Origin: Bin87 sp963666865
GTDB lineage: Bacteria; Chloroflexota; Dehalococcoidia; Lucifugimonadales; UBA3495
Assembly: GCA_963666865.1 (NCBI GenBank)
Contig: OY763072.1
Location: 1,736,001-1,800,000 of the forward strand
Reading direction: 5' to 3'
DNA: 64,000 bases
Shown here: piece after piece, positions 1-10,355 of the stretch
Numbering within the stretch: the first letter of the stretch is position 1
How the letters are laid out: every line of letters begins with the position of its first letter
The notes under the pieces: generated by a model
What the model saw: the letters and a program-made list of their open reading frames with translations, nothing else
The model's database searches: none
What the model was told of the DNA's origin: nothing
Translations under genes and position numbers: made by a program

Positions 1-1
1 T

Positions 2-247
2 GCGGTTTTAGCGGTGGTGCTCGGCGCCGCTTTCTGGCTTGCTCCCGAAATGCCGGCGCAACCGCAGGCGCCGGCGTTCACCGATTTGGGCCAATCCCTG
101 TTCACCAAGTGGGCGCTGCCCTTCGAGATAGCTTCGCTGGTCTTGTTGGTGGCTCTCATTGGAGCCATCATCATCGCGCGCCAGCAGAACGTGGGCGAGC
201 CGATTGAACCCGCCGCCGGGGTATCGCAGCCCGAAGGTGAGGATTAG
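2..247 (+). CDS. nuoJ: NADH-quinone oxidoreductase subunit J, C-terminal part
   Basis: This is the last 81 codons of a membrane subunit of proton-pumping NADH dehydrogenase (complex I); the 5' end lies outside the window. Two hydrophobic segments remain, one at the extreme N-terminus of the fragment and one around residues 40-60 (ALPFEIASLVLLVALIGAI), followed by a short polar tail, which is the usual end of NuoJ. The identification leans on position: nuoK starts 7 bases after the stop, then nuoL, nuoM and nuoN. The family pattern FEIASLVLLVALIGA is typical of the NuoJ final helix. Confidence 0.93.
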   Translation, partial: AVLAVVLGAAFWLAPEMPAQPQAPAFTDLGQSLFTKWALPFEIASLVLLVALIGAIIIARQQNVGEPIEPAAGVSQPEGED

Positions 248-254
248 TCGCCCG

Positions 255-575
255 ATGGTCCCGTTGTTGTACTTTCAGTTGCTTGGCGCCGCGCTGTTCG
301 GCATCGGGTTTTACGGAGTGTTGGCCCGCCGCAGCGCTGTGCTGATCGTCCTATCAATTGAGTTGATGCTCAATGCAGTGAACATCAATCTCATCGCGGC
401 GGCGTCTTACCTGAATGGCACGGGACGGTTTGTGGCTTTCGACGGCCAAATTATTGCCATTTTCGTCATCACGGTGGCTGCGGCAGAGGTCGGTTTGGCA
501 TTTGCCATCATACTACGCATGTATCGAAACCGCGGCACCATCAACGTTGACGAAATCAACCTGTTGAAGTGGTGA
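255..575 (+). CDS. nuoK: NADH-quinone oxidoreductase subunit K
   Basis: A 106-residue three-helix membrane subunit of complex I that forms part of the proton channel chain next to NuoJ and NuoN. The ATG at 255 gives the standard NuoK length; an upstream in-frame start at 159 would add 32 residues inside nuoJ and is unlikely. The two membrane-embedded glutamates of the family are visible (E36 in SIELMLNAVNINL and E78 in AAAEVGLAF). The C-terminus INVDEINLLKW is a common NuoK ending. The gene is one base away from nuoL, so it is probably translationally coupled in the nuoJKLM block. Confidence 0.97.
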   Translation: MVPLLYFQLLGAALFGIGFYGVLARRSAVLIVLSIELMLNAVNINLIAAASYLNGTGRFVAFDGQIIAIFVITVAAAEVGLAFAIILRMYRNRGTINVDEINLLKW

Positions 576-576
576 T

Positions 577-2514
577 ATGCCGCTGGCCTTCCTGATCCCC
601 GTTTTCTCTTTCGTGGCTTGCCCGCTGATAATCCTGTTTCAGCGTTGGTTGCCCCTGCGCGGCGCACCCCTGGCGATCCTTGCCATAGCCGGCGGGTTCG
701 TGGTGTGGATCATCGCCACCCTGGGTTTCCTGGGCGCATCGGCCGCCGACCCCGCCTGTGAAGTGAGTGGCGTCACCGGGGCGTTGACCTGCCACTTCAC
801 AACCGTATGGTTCGAGGCCGGCCTGCCGGGCGTGACGGCAACGGTTGACCAGGCGGTCCATCTGAACTGGGGTATTCTGATCGACCCGCTGACCGTGGTT
901 CTGCTGGGTTTGATCACCTTCGTCGCGCTAGGAGTGCAACTATACTCGCTGGAGTACATGAAGGGCGATCCTCGGTTCGGCTGGTATTTTGCGTGGCAGG
1001 CGCTTTTCGTCGCTGCCATGCTGACGCTGGCGCTGGCTGACAACTTCCTGCTGCTCTACATCGCCTGGGAGTTGGTGGGCCTGTGTTCGTATCTGCTGAT
1101 CGGTTTTTGGTTCGAGAACCCCGGTCCCAGGGAGGCGGCCAAAAAAGCTTTCGTGGTGACCCGCATCGGCGACGTTGGTCTGCTGGTGGGCATCCTGTTG
1201 CTCTGGGTGAATGTGGGCAGCTTCAGCATGACCGATGCCTTCGATGCCGTAGCTGCCGGGGACTTGAGCGATGGCGTCATCACCGCTTCCGCTATCCTGC
1301 TCCTGCTGGGCGCGATGGGGAAGTCCGCGCAGTTCCCGTTCCACGTCTGGCTGCCCGACGCTATGGAAGGTCCCACTCCGGTCAGCGCGTTGATCCATGC
1401 TGCCACCATGGTCATCGCCGGCGTTTACCTGGTGGCGCGCGCTTATCCCATCTTCGCCGCTTCGCCGGAAGCCATGTTGGTCGTCGCCAGCATCGGCATG
1501 ATAACCGCCCTGGGATCAGCCACCATCGCCCTGGTGTCCACCGACCTGAAACGTATTCTGGCCTACTCTACCGTATCCCACCTGGGCCTCATGATGCTGT
1601 CACTGGGGGCGTTCGGCTGGACGGCGGCGGTGTTCCACCTGATGGCCCACGGATTCGCCAAAGCCCTGCTGTTCCTGGGTGCCGGCAGCGTGATGCACGG
1701 CGTCGGCGCGCACGGCGACGTGGACATCAGGAGGGTTGGCGGCCTGAGGCGAGCCATGCCTCTGACTGCCGTGGTGTTCTCCGTCGGCGCGCTGTCCCTG
1801 GGTGGGATCCCGATCCTGTCCGGTTTCTGGAGCAAGGACGAAATCCTCATTGCCGTGTCCCACAACCTGCCGGTTATTTTCATCGTGCTGGCGATGCTCA
1901 CTGCGTTCCTCAGCGCCCTCTACATGGCCCGCGCCATGTTCATCGTCTTCTTCGGTCCGGAGGGCGAGGACAGCCACCACGCTCACGAGTCTCCCTTGTT
2001 GATGACTGGTGTGTTGGTCGTGCTGGCGGTGCTGGCCGTTGGCTTCGGCTGGATTGCCTTCGCGTGGCCGGGGTCTTCCGGCGTTTTCGGCGGGTTCGTG
2101 TTCTACGACCACGCCGAGAAGTTCCACTTTGAAATCGTGCTAGGCGCGTTATCCATCATCCTCGCCATCGGCGCGTTTGTTCTGGCGTGGCTGATTTACG
2201 TGCGTCGGGCCATCGCCCACGAACCCTGGCGGGCGCGGTTCGCCGCGTTGCTCCGAGTGGTGGAAAACCGCTACTACATCGACGAGACTTACCAATGGGT
2301 GATCGACCGGGTGGTGCTGACCGTCTCGGCGTTCGTGGCCTTTTTCGACCGCGCCGTGGTCAACGATGTAGGCGTCAATGGTCCGGCAGACGTAGTGCGT
2401 AAGTTCGGCGTCGCCATGCGCCTGCACGTGACCGGCCATGTCTATACCTACGCCCTGGCGGTGGCGTTGGGCGTCATCGGCCTGGCGATATTCTGGTGGC
2501 TGCGGTCAGTTTAG
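577..2514 (+). CDS. nuoL: NADH-quinone oxidoreductase subunit L
   Basis: A 645-residue antiporter-like subunit of complex I that carries one of the distal proton channels and the long lateral helix. The proton-antiporter core motifs are clear: YIAWELVGLCSYLLIGFW near residues 160-175, then GAMGKSAQFPFHVWLPDAMEGPTPVSALIHAATMV near 245-280, with the conserved Glu and Lys. A His-rich loop (SHHAHES) precedes the last helices, as in many NuoL. The C-terminal residues include the amphipathic lateral helix region (ENRYYIDETYQWVIDR). The gene begins one base after nuoK and ends 3 bases before nuoM. Confidence 0.98.
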   Translation: MPLAFLIPVFSFVACPLIILFQRWLPLRGAPLAILAIAGGFVVWIIATLGFLGASAADPACEVSGVTGALTCHFTTVWFEAGLPGVTATVDQAVHLNWGILIDPLTVVLLGLITFVALGVQLYSLEYMKGDPRFGWYFAWQALFVAAMLTLALADNFLLLYIAWELVGLCSYLLIGFWFENPGPREAAKKAFVVTRIGDVGLLVGILLLWVNVGSFSMTDAFDAVAAGDLSDGVITASAILLLLGAMGKSAQFPFHVWLPDAMEGPTPVSALIHAATMVIAGVYLVARAYPIFAASPEAMLVVASIGMITALGSATIALVSTDLKRILAYSTVSHLGLMMLSLGAFGWTAAVFHLMAHGFAKALLFLGAGSVMHGVGAHGDVDIRRVGGLRRAMPLTAVVFSVGALSLGGIPILSGFWSKDEILIAVSHNLPVIFIVLAMLTAFLSALYMARAMFIVFFGPEGEDSHHAHESPLLMTGVLVVLAVLAVGFGWIAFAWPGSSGVFGGFVFYDHAEKFHFEIVLGALSIILAIGAFVLAWLIYVRRAIAHEPWRARFAALLRVVENRYYIDETYQWVIDRVVLTVSAFVAFFDRAVVNDVGVNGPADVVRKFGVAMRLHVTGHVYTYALAVALGVIGLAIFWWLRSV

Positions 2515-2517
2515 GCC

Positions 2518-4032
2518 ATGGCTAACTTCGACCAGGTATCGCTGCTGCTCTTGGTCCTCGTGCCGCTGGCCGGGGCCGTGCTGGCGATGTTCCTGCCCAG
2601 GGACCGCCCCCGGGACGCCTGGCAGTTTGCCATTTTCGTTGCCTTGGTGTCCTTCGTCCTGTCCGTCATCGTCTTCCTACGCTACGACTACGGCACGGGC
2701 GGCGTCCAGATGGATCGCCATTACGACTGGATCGGCCACCCGGTCAATATCGCCCTGGATCTAGGAGTGAACGGAATAGGCGCGCCGCTGGTGCTGCTCA
2801 ATGGCATCGTGCTGCTGGGCGCGGTGCTCATCAGCCAGACCATTACCCGGCGCACCCGCGACTTCTTCGTGCTGCTGCTGGCCCTTGGCGCCGGCGTGTA
2901 CGGCGTATTCATCGTCCGCGACCTGTTTTTCCTCTTTTTCTTTTACGAACTGGCCGTGCTGCCCATGTACCTGCTCATCGGGGTGTGGGGCAGCAGCACC
3001 GACTTCGGCTCCTTCCTGCGCACCAAGGAATACGGGGCAATGAAGCTGATGCTGATGCTGGTGGCCGGCAGCGTTCTCATCTGGATTGGCATTCTGGCCC
3101 TGTATATCGCGTCATCTTCGGCTGGCAATCCGACGTTCAACATGGACGATCTGGCGATACTGCAACAGAGCGGCGCGATCTCGCGGGCAACGGAGCTGTG
3201 GGTGTTCCCCCTGTTCGCGGTAGGCTTCGGCGCGTTGGCCGGCCTCTGGCCCTTTCACACTTGGTCGCCCGACGGCCACGTGGCCGCCCCCACCGGCGTC
3301 AGTATGCTCCACGCCGGCGTGCTGATGAAGCTGGGCGCCTTCGGAATCATCCAGGTTGGTATGCTGCTGACCCCCCAGGGGGCGGAGGTCTGGATGCCCG
3401 TCCTGATCGGTCTGGGCACCGTCAACGTCATCTACGGCGCGGTTTCGGCCCTGTCGCAAAACGACTTGAAGTACGTCATCGGCTATTCCAGCGTCAGCCA
3501 TATGGGGTATGTGCTCATGGGCATTGCCACCCTGCACCCGGTCGGACTGGCCGGCGCCGTATTGCAGATGTTCTCCCACGGCATCATGACGGCCCTCATG
3601 TTCGCCATGGTCGGGGCCATCTACGAGCGGGCCCATATCCGCGACACCCTGGTTCTCAACGGCCTGATCAAACGGATGGGCACGACCACCTTCTTCTTCG
3701 CAATCGCCGGCCTGGCTTCCCTGGGATTGCCCGGCCTGAGCGGTTTCATCGCCGAGTTCATGGTATTTGTGGGAGCCTTCCGCACCTATCTGCCATTGGC
3801 GGTATTGGGCGTCATCGGCGCGGCCATAACCGCCGTGTACATCCTGCGCCTGCTGGCCCGCTCCTTCTTCGGCGAGGGAGATCCGCAATGGGACCACCTG
3901 ACCGACGCCAGCCCGGTGGAGAAGGGCGTGGGAGCGGCCTTCGTCCTCATCCTCATCGCCGTGGGCGTCTGGCCGGCCCCGTTGCTGAACGTCATCAACA
4001 CCGGCGTCGCCAGTGCGTTGTCAGTGTTCTAG
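2518..4032 (+). CDS. nuoM: NADH-quinone oxidoreductase subunit M
   Basis: A 504-residue antiporter-like proton-channel subunit of complex I, almost entirely transmembrane. Family motifs are FFFYELAVLPMYLLIGVWG, which contains the conserved channel Glu, and LAGLWPFHTWSPDGHVAAPTGVSMLHAGVLMKLGAFG with its Lys residues. The length matches bacterial NuoM. It follows nuoL with a 3-base gap. The normal next gene, nuoN, is displaced: a SurA-like lipoprotein gene lies between nuoM and nuoN. Confidence 0.98.
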   Translation: MANFDQVSLLLLVLVPLAGAVLAMFLPRDRPRDAWQFAIFVALVSFVLSVIVFLRYDYGTGGVQMDRHYDWIGHPVNIALDLGVNGIGAPLVLLNGIVLLGAVLISQTITRRTRDFFVLLLALGAGVYGVFIVRDLFFLFFFYELAVLPMYLLIGVWGSSTDFGSFLRTKEYGAMKLMLMLVAGSVLIWIGILALYIASSSAGNPTFNMDDLAILQQSGAISRATELWVFPLFAVGFGALAGLWPFHTWSPDGHVAAPTGVSMLHAGVLMKLGAFGIIQVGMLLTPQGAEVWMPVLIGLGTVNVIYGAVSALSQNDLKYVIGYSSVSHMGYVLMGIATLHPVGLAGAVLQMFSHGIMTALMFAMVGAIYERAHIRDTLVLNGLIKRMGTTTFFFAIAGLASLGLPGLSGFIAEFMVFVGAFRTYLPLAVLGVIGAAITAVYILRLLARSFFGEGDPQWDHLTDASPVEKGVGAAFVLILIAVGVWPAPLLNVINTGVASALSVF

Positions 4033-4060
4033 CGGCCGCCGATATTCGGGGCTTTGATCC

Positions 4061-5449
4061 ATGACGACGAGAAATAATAACATCTCCAAAACTGCCTTGA
4101 TCATGGGAACGATTGTTGCCGCGCTGGTTACCGCGTGTGGTGCACCCGAACCTGTGGTTAGGGAAGTGGAGGTAACACGTTTGGTTGAAGGAACCGGGGA
4201 TGTTGGGATAACCGTTGCGCCGCAGCGAGTAATCGTAGCCGAGGTGAGGGGAGTCCGTTTTACCACGGGCGATCTGGTGGAACGGATTCGCATCCTACAG
4301 GGGATGAACCATTACCAGGGCGGGCAAGTGGATTTCAGTCGCATAACGTTCCAACTGCTGACTGACCTGATCCATGCGGAGTTACTGCGCCAGGCCGCCC
4401 CTGGTCTTAGCATCGACGTTACCGATGCACAAATTGACAAGACGATCCGAGACCAATTTCGACCGGAAGCCCAACCGGGGCAGGAAGCAGACGACACACA
4501 ACTTGACGCCCAGTTTGACAACAACTACGAGAACTTCCTAACGCAGGCGGATCTTACTGATGACGCCTACCGGCGCATCGTCGAAGAGCGTTTGCAACAA
4601 CGGGACCTGTTTGCCAGGATGCTTGCGTCGTTGCCGGGAGAGGCGCCCCAAGTAGAGGTTCAGGCAATTGTCCTCGGGCCTGACACCCTGGTCACAGCCG
4701 AAGCGGTGCACGAGCGGTTGGTCTTGGGTCAGGACTTCGGCTCGGTGGCTCGCGAAGTCACAGGAACAGACGGATACGTCGGCTGGGTGCCCGAAGGAGC
4801 TTTCCCAGAGTTTGACCGATACCTTTTCGGGGAAACCGACATAGGTAACCCGGCACTGCTGGAGACCGGAGAAATTTCGCACCCAATTCATGGCGACGAA
4901 TCGATTTTCATTGTACAGCCGATTGGTGAAGCCGAGATCCGACAAATTGAACCGGCAATGCAATTCCAGATGGCTAGCGTACTGGTGGAGAATTGGAAAG
5001 ACGAGCAACTGAAACGGGGTTCTGAAGAGGGATGGGTCAAAATCAACTTTGACAGCGACCTCTATGCCTGGGTCAGCGACCAAACTAGGCCAGCGACTCC
5101 ATTACCTACGAAGCCTCAGGCCACATCATTAAGCGGGGCCACGGAGGCAGATCTCTGGGTGCATATCACAAATAACTTCGACTACGGTTTTTTGGAAGTA
5201 TATGCCGACCCAACTTTTGATGTGGATACAGCCAACCTTACCGTTCTTGTTGACGGTAAGTCATTCCTCAACTCCAATCGAATCTACAACGACGACGGGC
5301 CCCTTGAGATGTGTTGCAGCACCGAAGAACGTCCTCACAACACGATAAAGCGTGTATCTGCCCAAACTCCCATCGGAGACCTCAAGTGCGAGCGCAATAA
5401 AGCCTCGGACGCCTTCGAAACCATCTTCGCGTGTGTTTGGCGGAATTAG
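4061..5449 (+). CDS. SurA-like (parvulin-type) peptidyl-prolyl isomerase lipoprotein inserted in the nuo operon
   Basis: A 462-residue exported lipoprotein. The N-terminus has a hydrophobic segment ending in a lipobox (LVTAC, Cys26). Residues of about 55-210 resemble a SurA N-terminal chaperone domain (VRGVRFTTGDLVERIRILQG). About 215-325 resemble a degenerate parvulin domain, with YVGWVPEGAFPEFDRYLF and a GEISHPI...ESIFIV ending. A further domain of about 95 residues with four Cys (MCCS, LKCE, FACVW) has no family I recognise. The same core occurs in the protein at 48454-49668, so these are paralogues. It sits 28 bases after nuoM and ahead of nuoN, and its codon use looks less GC-rich than its nuo neighbours, suggesting later insertion. 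A role in complex I assembly is possible but only inferred from position. Confidence 0.8.
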   Translation: MTTRNNNISKTALIMGTIVAALVTACGAPEPVVREVEVTRLVEGTGDVGITVAPQRVIVAEVRGVRFTTGDLVERIRILQGMNHYQGGQVDFSRITFQLLTDLIHAELLRQAAPGLSIDVTDAQIDKTIRDQFRPEAQPGQEADDTQLDAQFDNNYENFLTQADLTDDAYRRIVEERLQQRDLFARMLASLPGEAPQVEVQAIVLGPDTLVTAEAVHERLVLGQDFGSVAREVTGTDGYVGWVPEGAFPEFDRYLFGETDIGNPALLETGEISHPIHGDESIFIVQPIGEAEIRQIEPAMQFQMASVLVENWKDEQLKRGSEEGWVKINFDSDLYAWVSDQTRPATPLPTKPQATSLSGATEADLWVHITNNFDYGFLEVYADPTFDVDTANLTVLVDGKSFLNSNRIYNDDGPLEMCCSTEERPHNTIKRVSAQTPIGDLKCERNKASDAFETIFACVWRN

Positions 5450-5496
5450 TATGACCGAAATCAGTAACCACTAACGGACTCCAGTTGGACACACAA

Positions 5497-7050
<1,554 letters not shown>

Positions 7051-7104
7051 TGCGGGGCTGGTCAACAAAACGCGCATTGGCGCAATGACGCGGAGAGGAA
7101 AATC

Positions 7105-7995
7105 ATGAGATCGTTGAAATCACTGCTGGTTGCCCTGGCTCTGGTGGCGACTCTCTCGACGGGAGGAGGGGGCATCGCCCTTGCTCAAACTGGCAACTTG
7201 CCGCCAGCTCCAACGAACCTCATGGCAGTCAACGGCGACAACCTCGGAGAGGTCAACCTGACTTGGAATGGCGTGCCGGAAGCGGCCTTCTACCGCGTTG
7301 GATGGGTGGCAATCCCTGATTACGAGTCAGCGATTGCAGACGGACGAAACTGGCTGGAAGCCTTCCATTTCTTTGACGCGGAGAACGCCGGGCAAACGCA
7401 GTGGACGCTAACCAGACTCTCGCCAGGGGTGCAGTATTTCTTCATCATTGGCAGTGCAGACGAGCGATTTGGTGGAGCACAATGGTCAGAATTGTCCAAC
7501 GCCTTAACCTTGACTAGCGCCCCACCAGCCGAAGTTGATTATACATCCCAATACCCTAACTGTAGGGCCGTGCGAGAACACTATCCCGGCGGAGTGAAGC
7601 GGGGCAGCCCGATTTACCGCCCAGCCTTGGACCGGGACGGAGACGGCATTGCTTGCGAGCCAGCATCCACCGTTCCATCGGGAAATTACCTGCCCATTCG
7701 GAACATTGGGACCTTCACTGGAACCGGAGATAACGCGGACAACGTGATTAGGTTGGATGCCGGCCTGTATCGCGTTACCAGTACACACTCTGGCGACGGG
7801 TACTTTAGCGTCTGGTTGGAGGGCATATCAGGGGACGACAGGGAACTTCTAGCCAGCGAAGTTGGCGTTGCCCGTGCCGTCGAGACGGTTCGGATTGGAG
7901 ATGGATTCCTGCAAAAAGAACCCGGTAACTACCTGCTGTCAGTAACGGCAGAGACCAACTGGGAGATTACAATCGAACTGATTGAAGCAAACTAG
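7105..7995 (+). CDS. Secreted protein with fibronectin type III and Excalibur calcium-binding domains
   Basis: A 296-residue exported protein. Residues 1-28 form a Sec signal peptide (KSLLVALALVATLSTGGGGIALAQ). Residues of about 33-135 look like one fibronectin type III domain (PPAPTNLMAV...VNLTWNGVPEAAFYRV...LSPGVQYFFII). Residues of about 149-190 match the Excalibur motif: YPNCRAVREHYPGGV, then DRDGDGIACE with its Asp-rich calcium loop and paired Cys. The last 100 residues are beta-rich (FTGTGDNADNVIRLDAGLYRV) and resemble extracellular beta-sandwich domains. It is a separate unit 54 bases after nuoN, closed by a strong hairpin at 8041. The ligand or substrate is unknown. Confidence 0.75.
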   Translation: MRSLKSLLVALALVATLSTGGGGIALAQTGNLPPAPTNLMAVNGDNLGEVNLTWNGVPEAAFYRVGWVAIPDYESAIADGRNWLEAFHFFDAENAGQTQWTLTRLSPGVQYFFIIGSADERFGGAQWSELSNALTLTSAPPAEVDYTSQYPNCRAVREHYPGGVKRGSPIYRPALDRDGDGIACEPASTVPSGNYLPIRNIGTFTGTGDNADNVIRLDAGLYRVTSTHSGDGYFSVWLEGISGDDRELLASEVGVARAVETVRIGDGFLQKEPGNYLLSVTAETNWEITIELIEAN

Positions 7996-8040
7996 GAAAC
8001 TTCGATTACAAATCTGCCAAGCAGCAAGTAGAACTGTCAT

Positions 8041-8073
8041 CGGGGAGCATTTCCCAGCAGGAAATGCTCCCCG
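8041..8073 (+). terminator. Perfect 14-bp hairpin after the Excalibur protein gene
   Basis: The arms 8041-8054 (CGGGGAGCATTTCC) and 8060-8073 are exact reverse complements around a 5-base loop (CAGCA). It lies 46 bases after the stop codon at 7995. There is no U-run after it (AATATAATCG), so it may be a weakly intrinsic terminator or an mRNA-stabilising hairpin. Confidence 0.65.
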
Positions 8074-8106
8074 AATATAATCGATGCATTCCAGCTGTTG
8101 GAAATC

Positions 8107-8214
8107 GTCAGAAGCAGGATTTACCGGATTGACGGGATGGGCAGGATTCGGGTCTTTCAGCCGGCGAACCGCTCCAATCCTGCCAATCTCTAAAATCTCG
8201 AAAATCCTGTTTCC
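8107..8214. repeat. GGATT-type dispersed hairpin element, copy 1
   Basis: An intergenic stretch opens with GTCAGAAGCAGGATTT and repeats GGATT-like words (GGATTTACCGGATTGACGGG, GCAGGATTC). It then runs into complementary words (CCAATCCTGCCAATC, AAAATCCTG), so the two halves can pair imperfectly. The opening 16 bases are identical to those of the element at 18444-18532. It fills most of the gap between the terminator at 8041 and the start of the next gene at 8255. Confidence 0.6.
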
Positions 8215-8254
8215 GGCAACTTGCCGACCCAAATCAACACGAGGTACAAACGCA

Positions 8255-8791
8255 ATGATCATCGCAGTAATCGGCAACTACGACCCGCCGCCACACGTGT
8301 ACGCTCTGGCGGAAAGAGTGGGCAAGGAGTTGGGCAAGCGCGGCATCACTCTCGTCTGCGGCGGGTTGACCGGAGTGATGGAGGCGGTGTGCAAGGGGGC
8401 CAAGTCGGAGAACGGCACCACCATCGGCATCCTGCCCGGCGGTTCACCTCGCACCGCCAACGAGTGGGTGGACTTTCCCGTGGCCACCAATATGGGATTC
8501 GCGCGGAACGTGGCGGTGGTCAGCACCGGCCAGGCCGTCATCGCCGTCGGCGGCGCGTTTGGCACGCTGTCCGAAATCGCCTATGCGCTGAGCTACGGCA
8601 TCCCCGTAGTTTCCTTGCACAGCTGGCCGCTGACTACGCGAGGCGACGGCCGGCCGGTGGGCGACAACTACATCATCGCCGACACTCCGGCCGACGCCGT
8701 GGACAAGGCCGTGGCTGCGGCGCTGGCCCGCACCGACGAAACCCAGACCGTCGCTTTCTCGGAACCCCTGCCGGAGGTGCCCAATGGCTGA
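8255..8791 (+). CDS. LOG/SLOG-superfamily Rossmann protein (TIGR00725-like)
   Basis: A 178-residue single-domain nucleotide-binding Rossmann protein related to the LOG and DprA-like (SLOG) superfamily. Visible motifs are the N-terminal strand IIAVIGNY, the glycine-rich LVCGGLTGVMEAVCKGAK, and the family signature AVIAVGGAFGTLSEIAYALSYGIPVV (PGGxGTxxE type, here VGGAFGTLSE). The ATG at 8255 follows GAGGT at 8241 and matches the family N-terminus; longer open frame upstream runs through a repeat. It overlaps the enolase start by 8 bases, so the two are co-transcribed. Members of this group are often annotated as lysine-decarboxylase-like, but the actual substrate here is unknown. Confidence 0.82.
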   Translation: MIIAVIGNYDPPPHVYALAERVGKELGKRGITLVCGGLTGVMEAVCKGAKSENGTTIGILPGGSPRTANEWVDFPVATNMGFARNVAVVSTGQAVIAVGGAFGTLSEIAYALSYGIPVVSLHSWPLTTRGDGRPVGDNYIIADTPADAVDKAVAAALARTDETQTVAFSEPLPEVPNG

Positions 8792-10082
8792 CGCCACCAT
8801 AGCAACCGTAGTCGGGCGCGAGGCCCTGGACTCCCGGGGCAACCCGACGGTGGAAGCCGAAGTGACGCTCACCGACGGCAGCGTGGGCCTGGCCCTGGTC
8901 CCCTCCGGCGCCAGCACCGGTAGCTACGAGGCGCTGGAACTGCGCGACGGCGACCCGGCCCGTTTCGGTGGCAGCGGCACCCTCACCGCCGTTGCCAACG
9001 TCACCGACCGCATCGCGCCGACCCTCCTCGGCGTTTCTCCCTTTGACCAGGCCGACGTTGACCGCCGCCTGAACGAGCTGGACGGCACCGACGACAAGAG
9101 CGGCCTCGGCGCGAATGCCGTGCTGGCGGTTTCCATGGCGACGGCGCGGGCAGCGGCAGTGTCGGCAACTGGCGGTTCGCTATGGCGACACCTCTCCGAT
9201 GGTGGTGACGTCAGCCTGCCCGTGCCTTTGCTCAACATCCTCAACGGCGGTCGCCATGCCTCCAACTCCGCCGACGTGCAGGAGTTCATGGTGGCCCCCG
9301 CCGGCTTCGACCGCTTTTCCGATGCCCTCCGCGCCGGCGTGGAGATCTACCAGACCCTGAAATCCATCCTGCGCCAGGGCGAGCACAATCTGAACGTGGG
9401 CGATGAGGGCGGCTTCGCGCCGACCCTGCCGTCCAACCGGGACGCCATAGAAGTGGTGTTGCAGGCGATTGAAGCGGCCGGCTATCGTCCCGGACAGCAG
9501 GTTCACATCGCCCTGGACGTGGCCGCCTCGGAGCTGTGGAACGCCGACGCCCGCCGCTACGACCTGGAGCGAGAGGGCGTGTTGCTAACCGCCGGCGAAC
9601 TGGTGGACCTGTACGCCGGCTGGTGTCGTGAATACCCCATCATCAGCATTGAGGACGGCCTCTTTGAAGACGATTGGGACGGTTGGGTCACCATGGCCCA
9701 ACGATTAGGCGATAAGACGCAACTGGTGGGCGACGACCTGCTGGTGACCAACCTCGGCCGCCTGCGGCGTGGCATCGATGAAGCCGCTGGCAACGCTATC
9801 CTGCTCAAGCCCAACCAAATCGGCACTCTGTCCGAAACGAAAGCCGCCCTGGAGATGGCCCGCGGCGCCGGCTGGACCACCGTGATGAGCCACCGCTCCG
9901 GCGAAACTGAGGACACCACCATTGCCGACCTGGCCGTGGCATGGAACGCCGGCCAGATCAAGACGGGCGCGCCGGCCCGCTCTGAGCGCGTCGCAAAATA
10001 CAACCGCCTGCTGCGTATCGAGGCGGAGCTGGGAGACGCGGGGCGGTACGCAGGGATGGAGGTGTACCGGGGATTGACGTAA
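8784..10082 (+). CDS. eno: Enolase (phosphopyruvate hydratase)
   Basis: A 432-residue glycolytic enzyme converting 2-phosphoglycerate to phosphoenolpyruvate with Mg2+. Conserved pieces run the whole length: ALDSRGNPTVEAEV and PSGASTGSYEALELRDGD at the N-terminus, LLNILNGGRHASN, SIEDGLFEDDWDGW, the signature ILLKPNQIGTLSET (with the catalytic Lys) and SHRSGETEDTTIADLAV. The length is standard. It overlaps the preceding LOG-type gene, and GAPDH follows within 750 bases, so two lower-glycolysis genes are near each other. Confidence 0.98.
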   Translation: MADATIATVVGREALDSRGNPTVEAEVTLTDGSVGLALVPSGASTGSYEALELRDGDPARFGGSGTLTAVANVTDRIAPTLLGVSPFDQADVDRRLNELDGTDDKSGLGANAVLAVSMATARAAAVSATGGSLWRHLSDGGDVSLPVPLLNILNGGRHASNSADVQEFMVAPAGFDRFSDALRAGVEIYQTLKSILRQGEHNLNVGDEGGFAPTLPSNRDAIEVVLQAIEAAGYRPGQQVHIALDVAASELWNADARRYDLEREGVLLTAGELVDLYAGWCREYPIISIEDGLFEDDWDGWVTMAQRLGDKTQLVGDDLLVTNLGRLRRGIDEAAGNAILLKPNQIGTLSETKAALEMARGAGWTTVMSHRSGETEDTTIADLAVAWNAGQIKTGAPARSERVAKYNRLLRIEAELGDAGRYAGMEVYRGLT

Positions 10083-10094
10083 CGAACATAGATT

Positions 10095-10355
10095 GTGGAT
10101 AGCGCAGTGTGGGAATTGCTCGACAGCCTGCCTACCGAAATAGCGGCCGGCGTAGCCTTGGCGATGGCAATCTACAAGGTGGCTGCGCAACTGCTGCGGC
10201 TTATCCCCCAGGATGAGGCAACCCGCTCCGTTTATCGGCGCATCCGCTTAGGGATAATAGTGGCTGCTGCGTTGCTGGCGCTCGTCGTGATGACGGCCGC
10301 CGTGGGTTTATACCTGGCGCGCGCGTTTGGCGGAGCGTTGCCGACGCCAGTCTGA
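10095..10355 (+). CDS. Small hypothetical membrane protein
   Basis: An 86-residue protein with a GTG start 12 bases after enolase, apparently co-transcribed with it. One clear transmembrane helix spans about residues 50-75 (LGIIVAAALLALVVMTAAVGLYLARAF), with a weaker hydrophobic stretch at 17-32. A charged segment (RLIPQDEATRSVYRRIRLG) lies between them. It does not show SecG motifs. I do not recognise a family. Its last 48 bases overlap the convergent gene at 10308-10670, so at most one of the two 3' ends may be exactly right. Confidence 0.5.
   Translation: MDSAVWELLDSLPTEIAAGVALAMAIYKVAAQLLRLIPQDEATRSVYRRIRLGIIVAAALLALVVMTAAVGLYLARAFGGALPTPV

Noticed and set aside
3112..3897. A 261-codon minus-strand frame inside nuoM
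   Set aside because: Low-complexity Gln/Asp/His-rich translation typical of the reverse strand of a GC-rich gene; nuoM explains the sequence.
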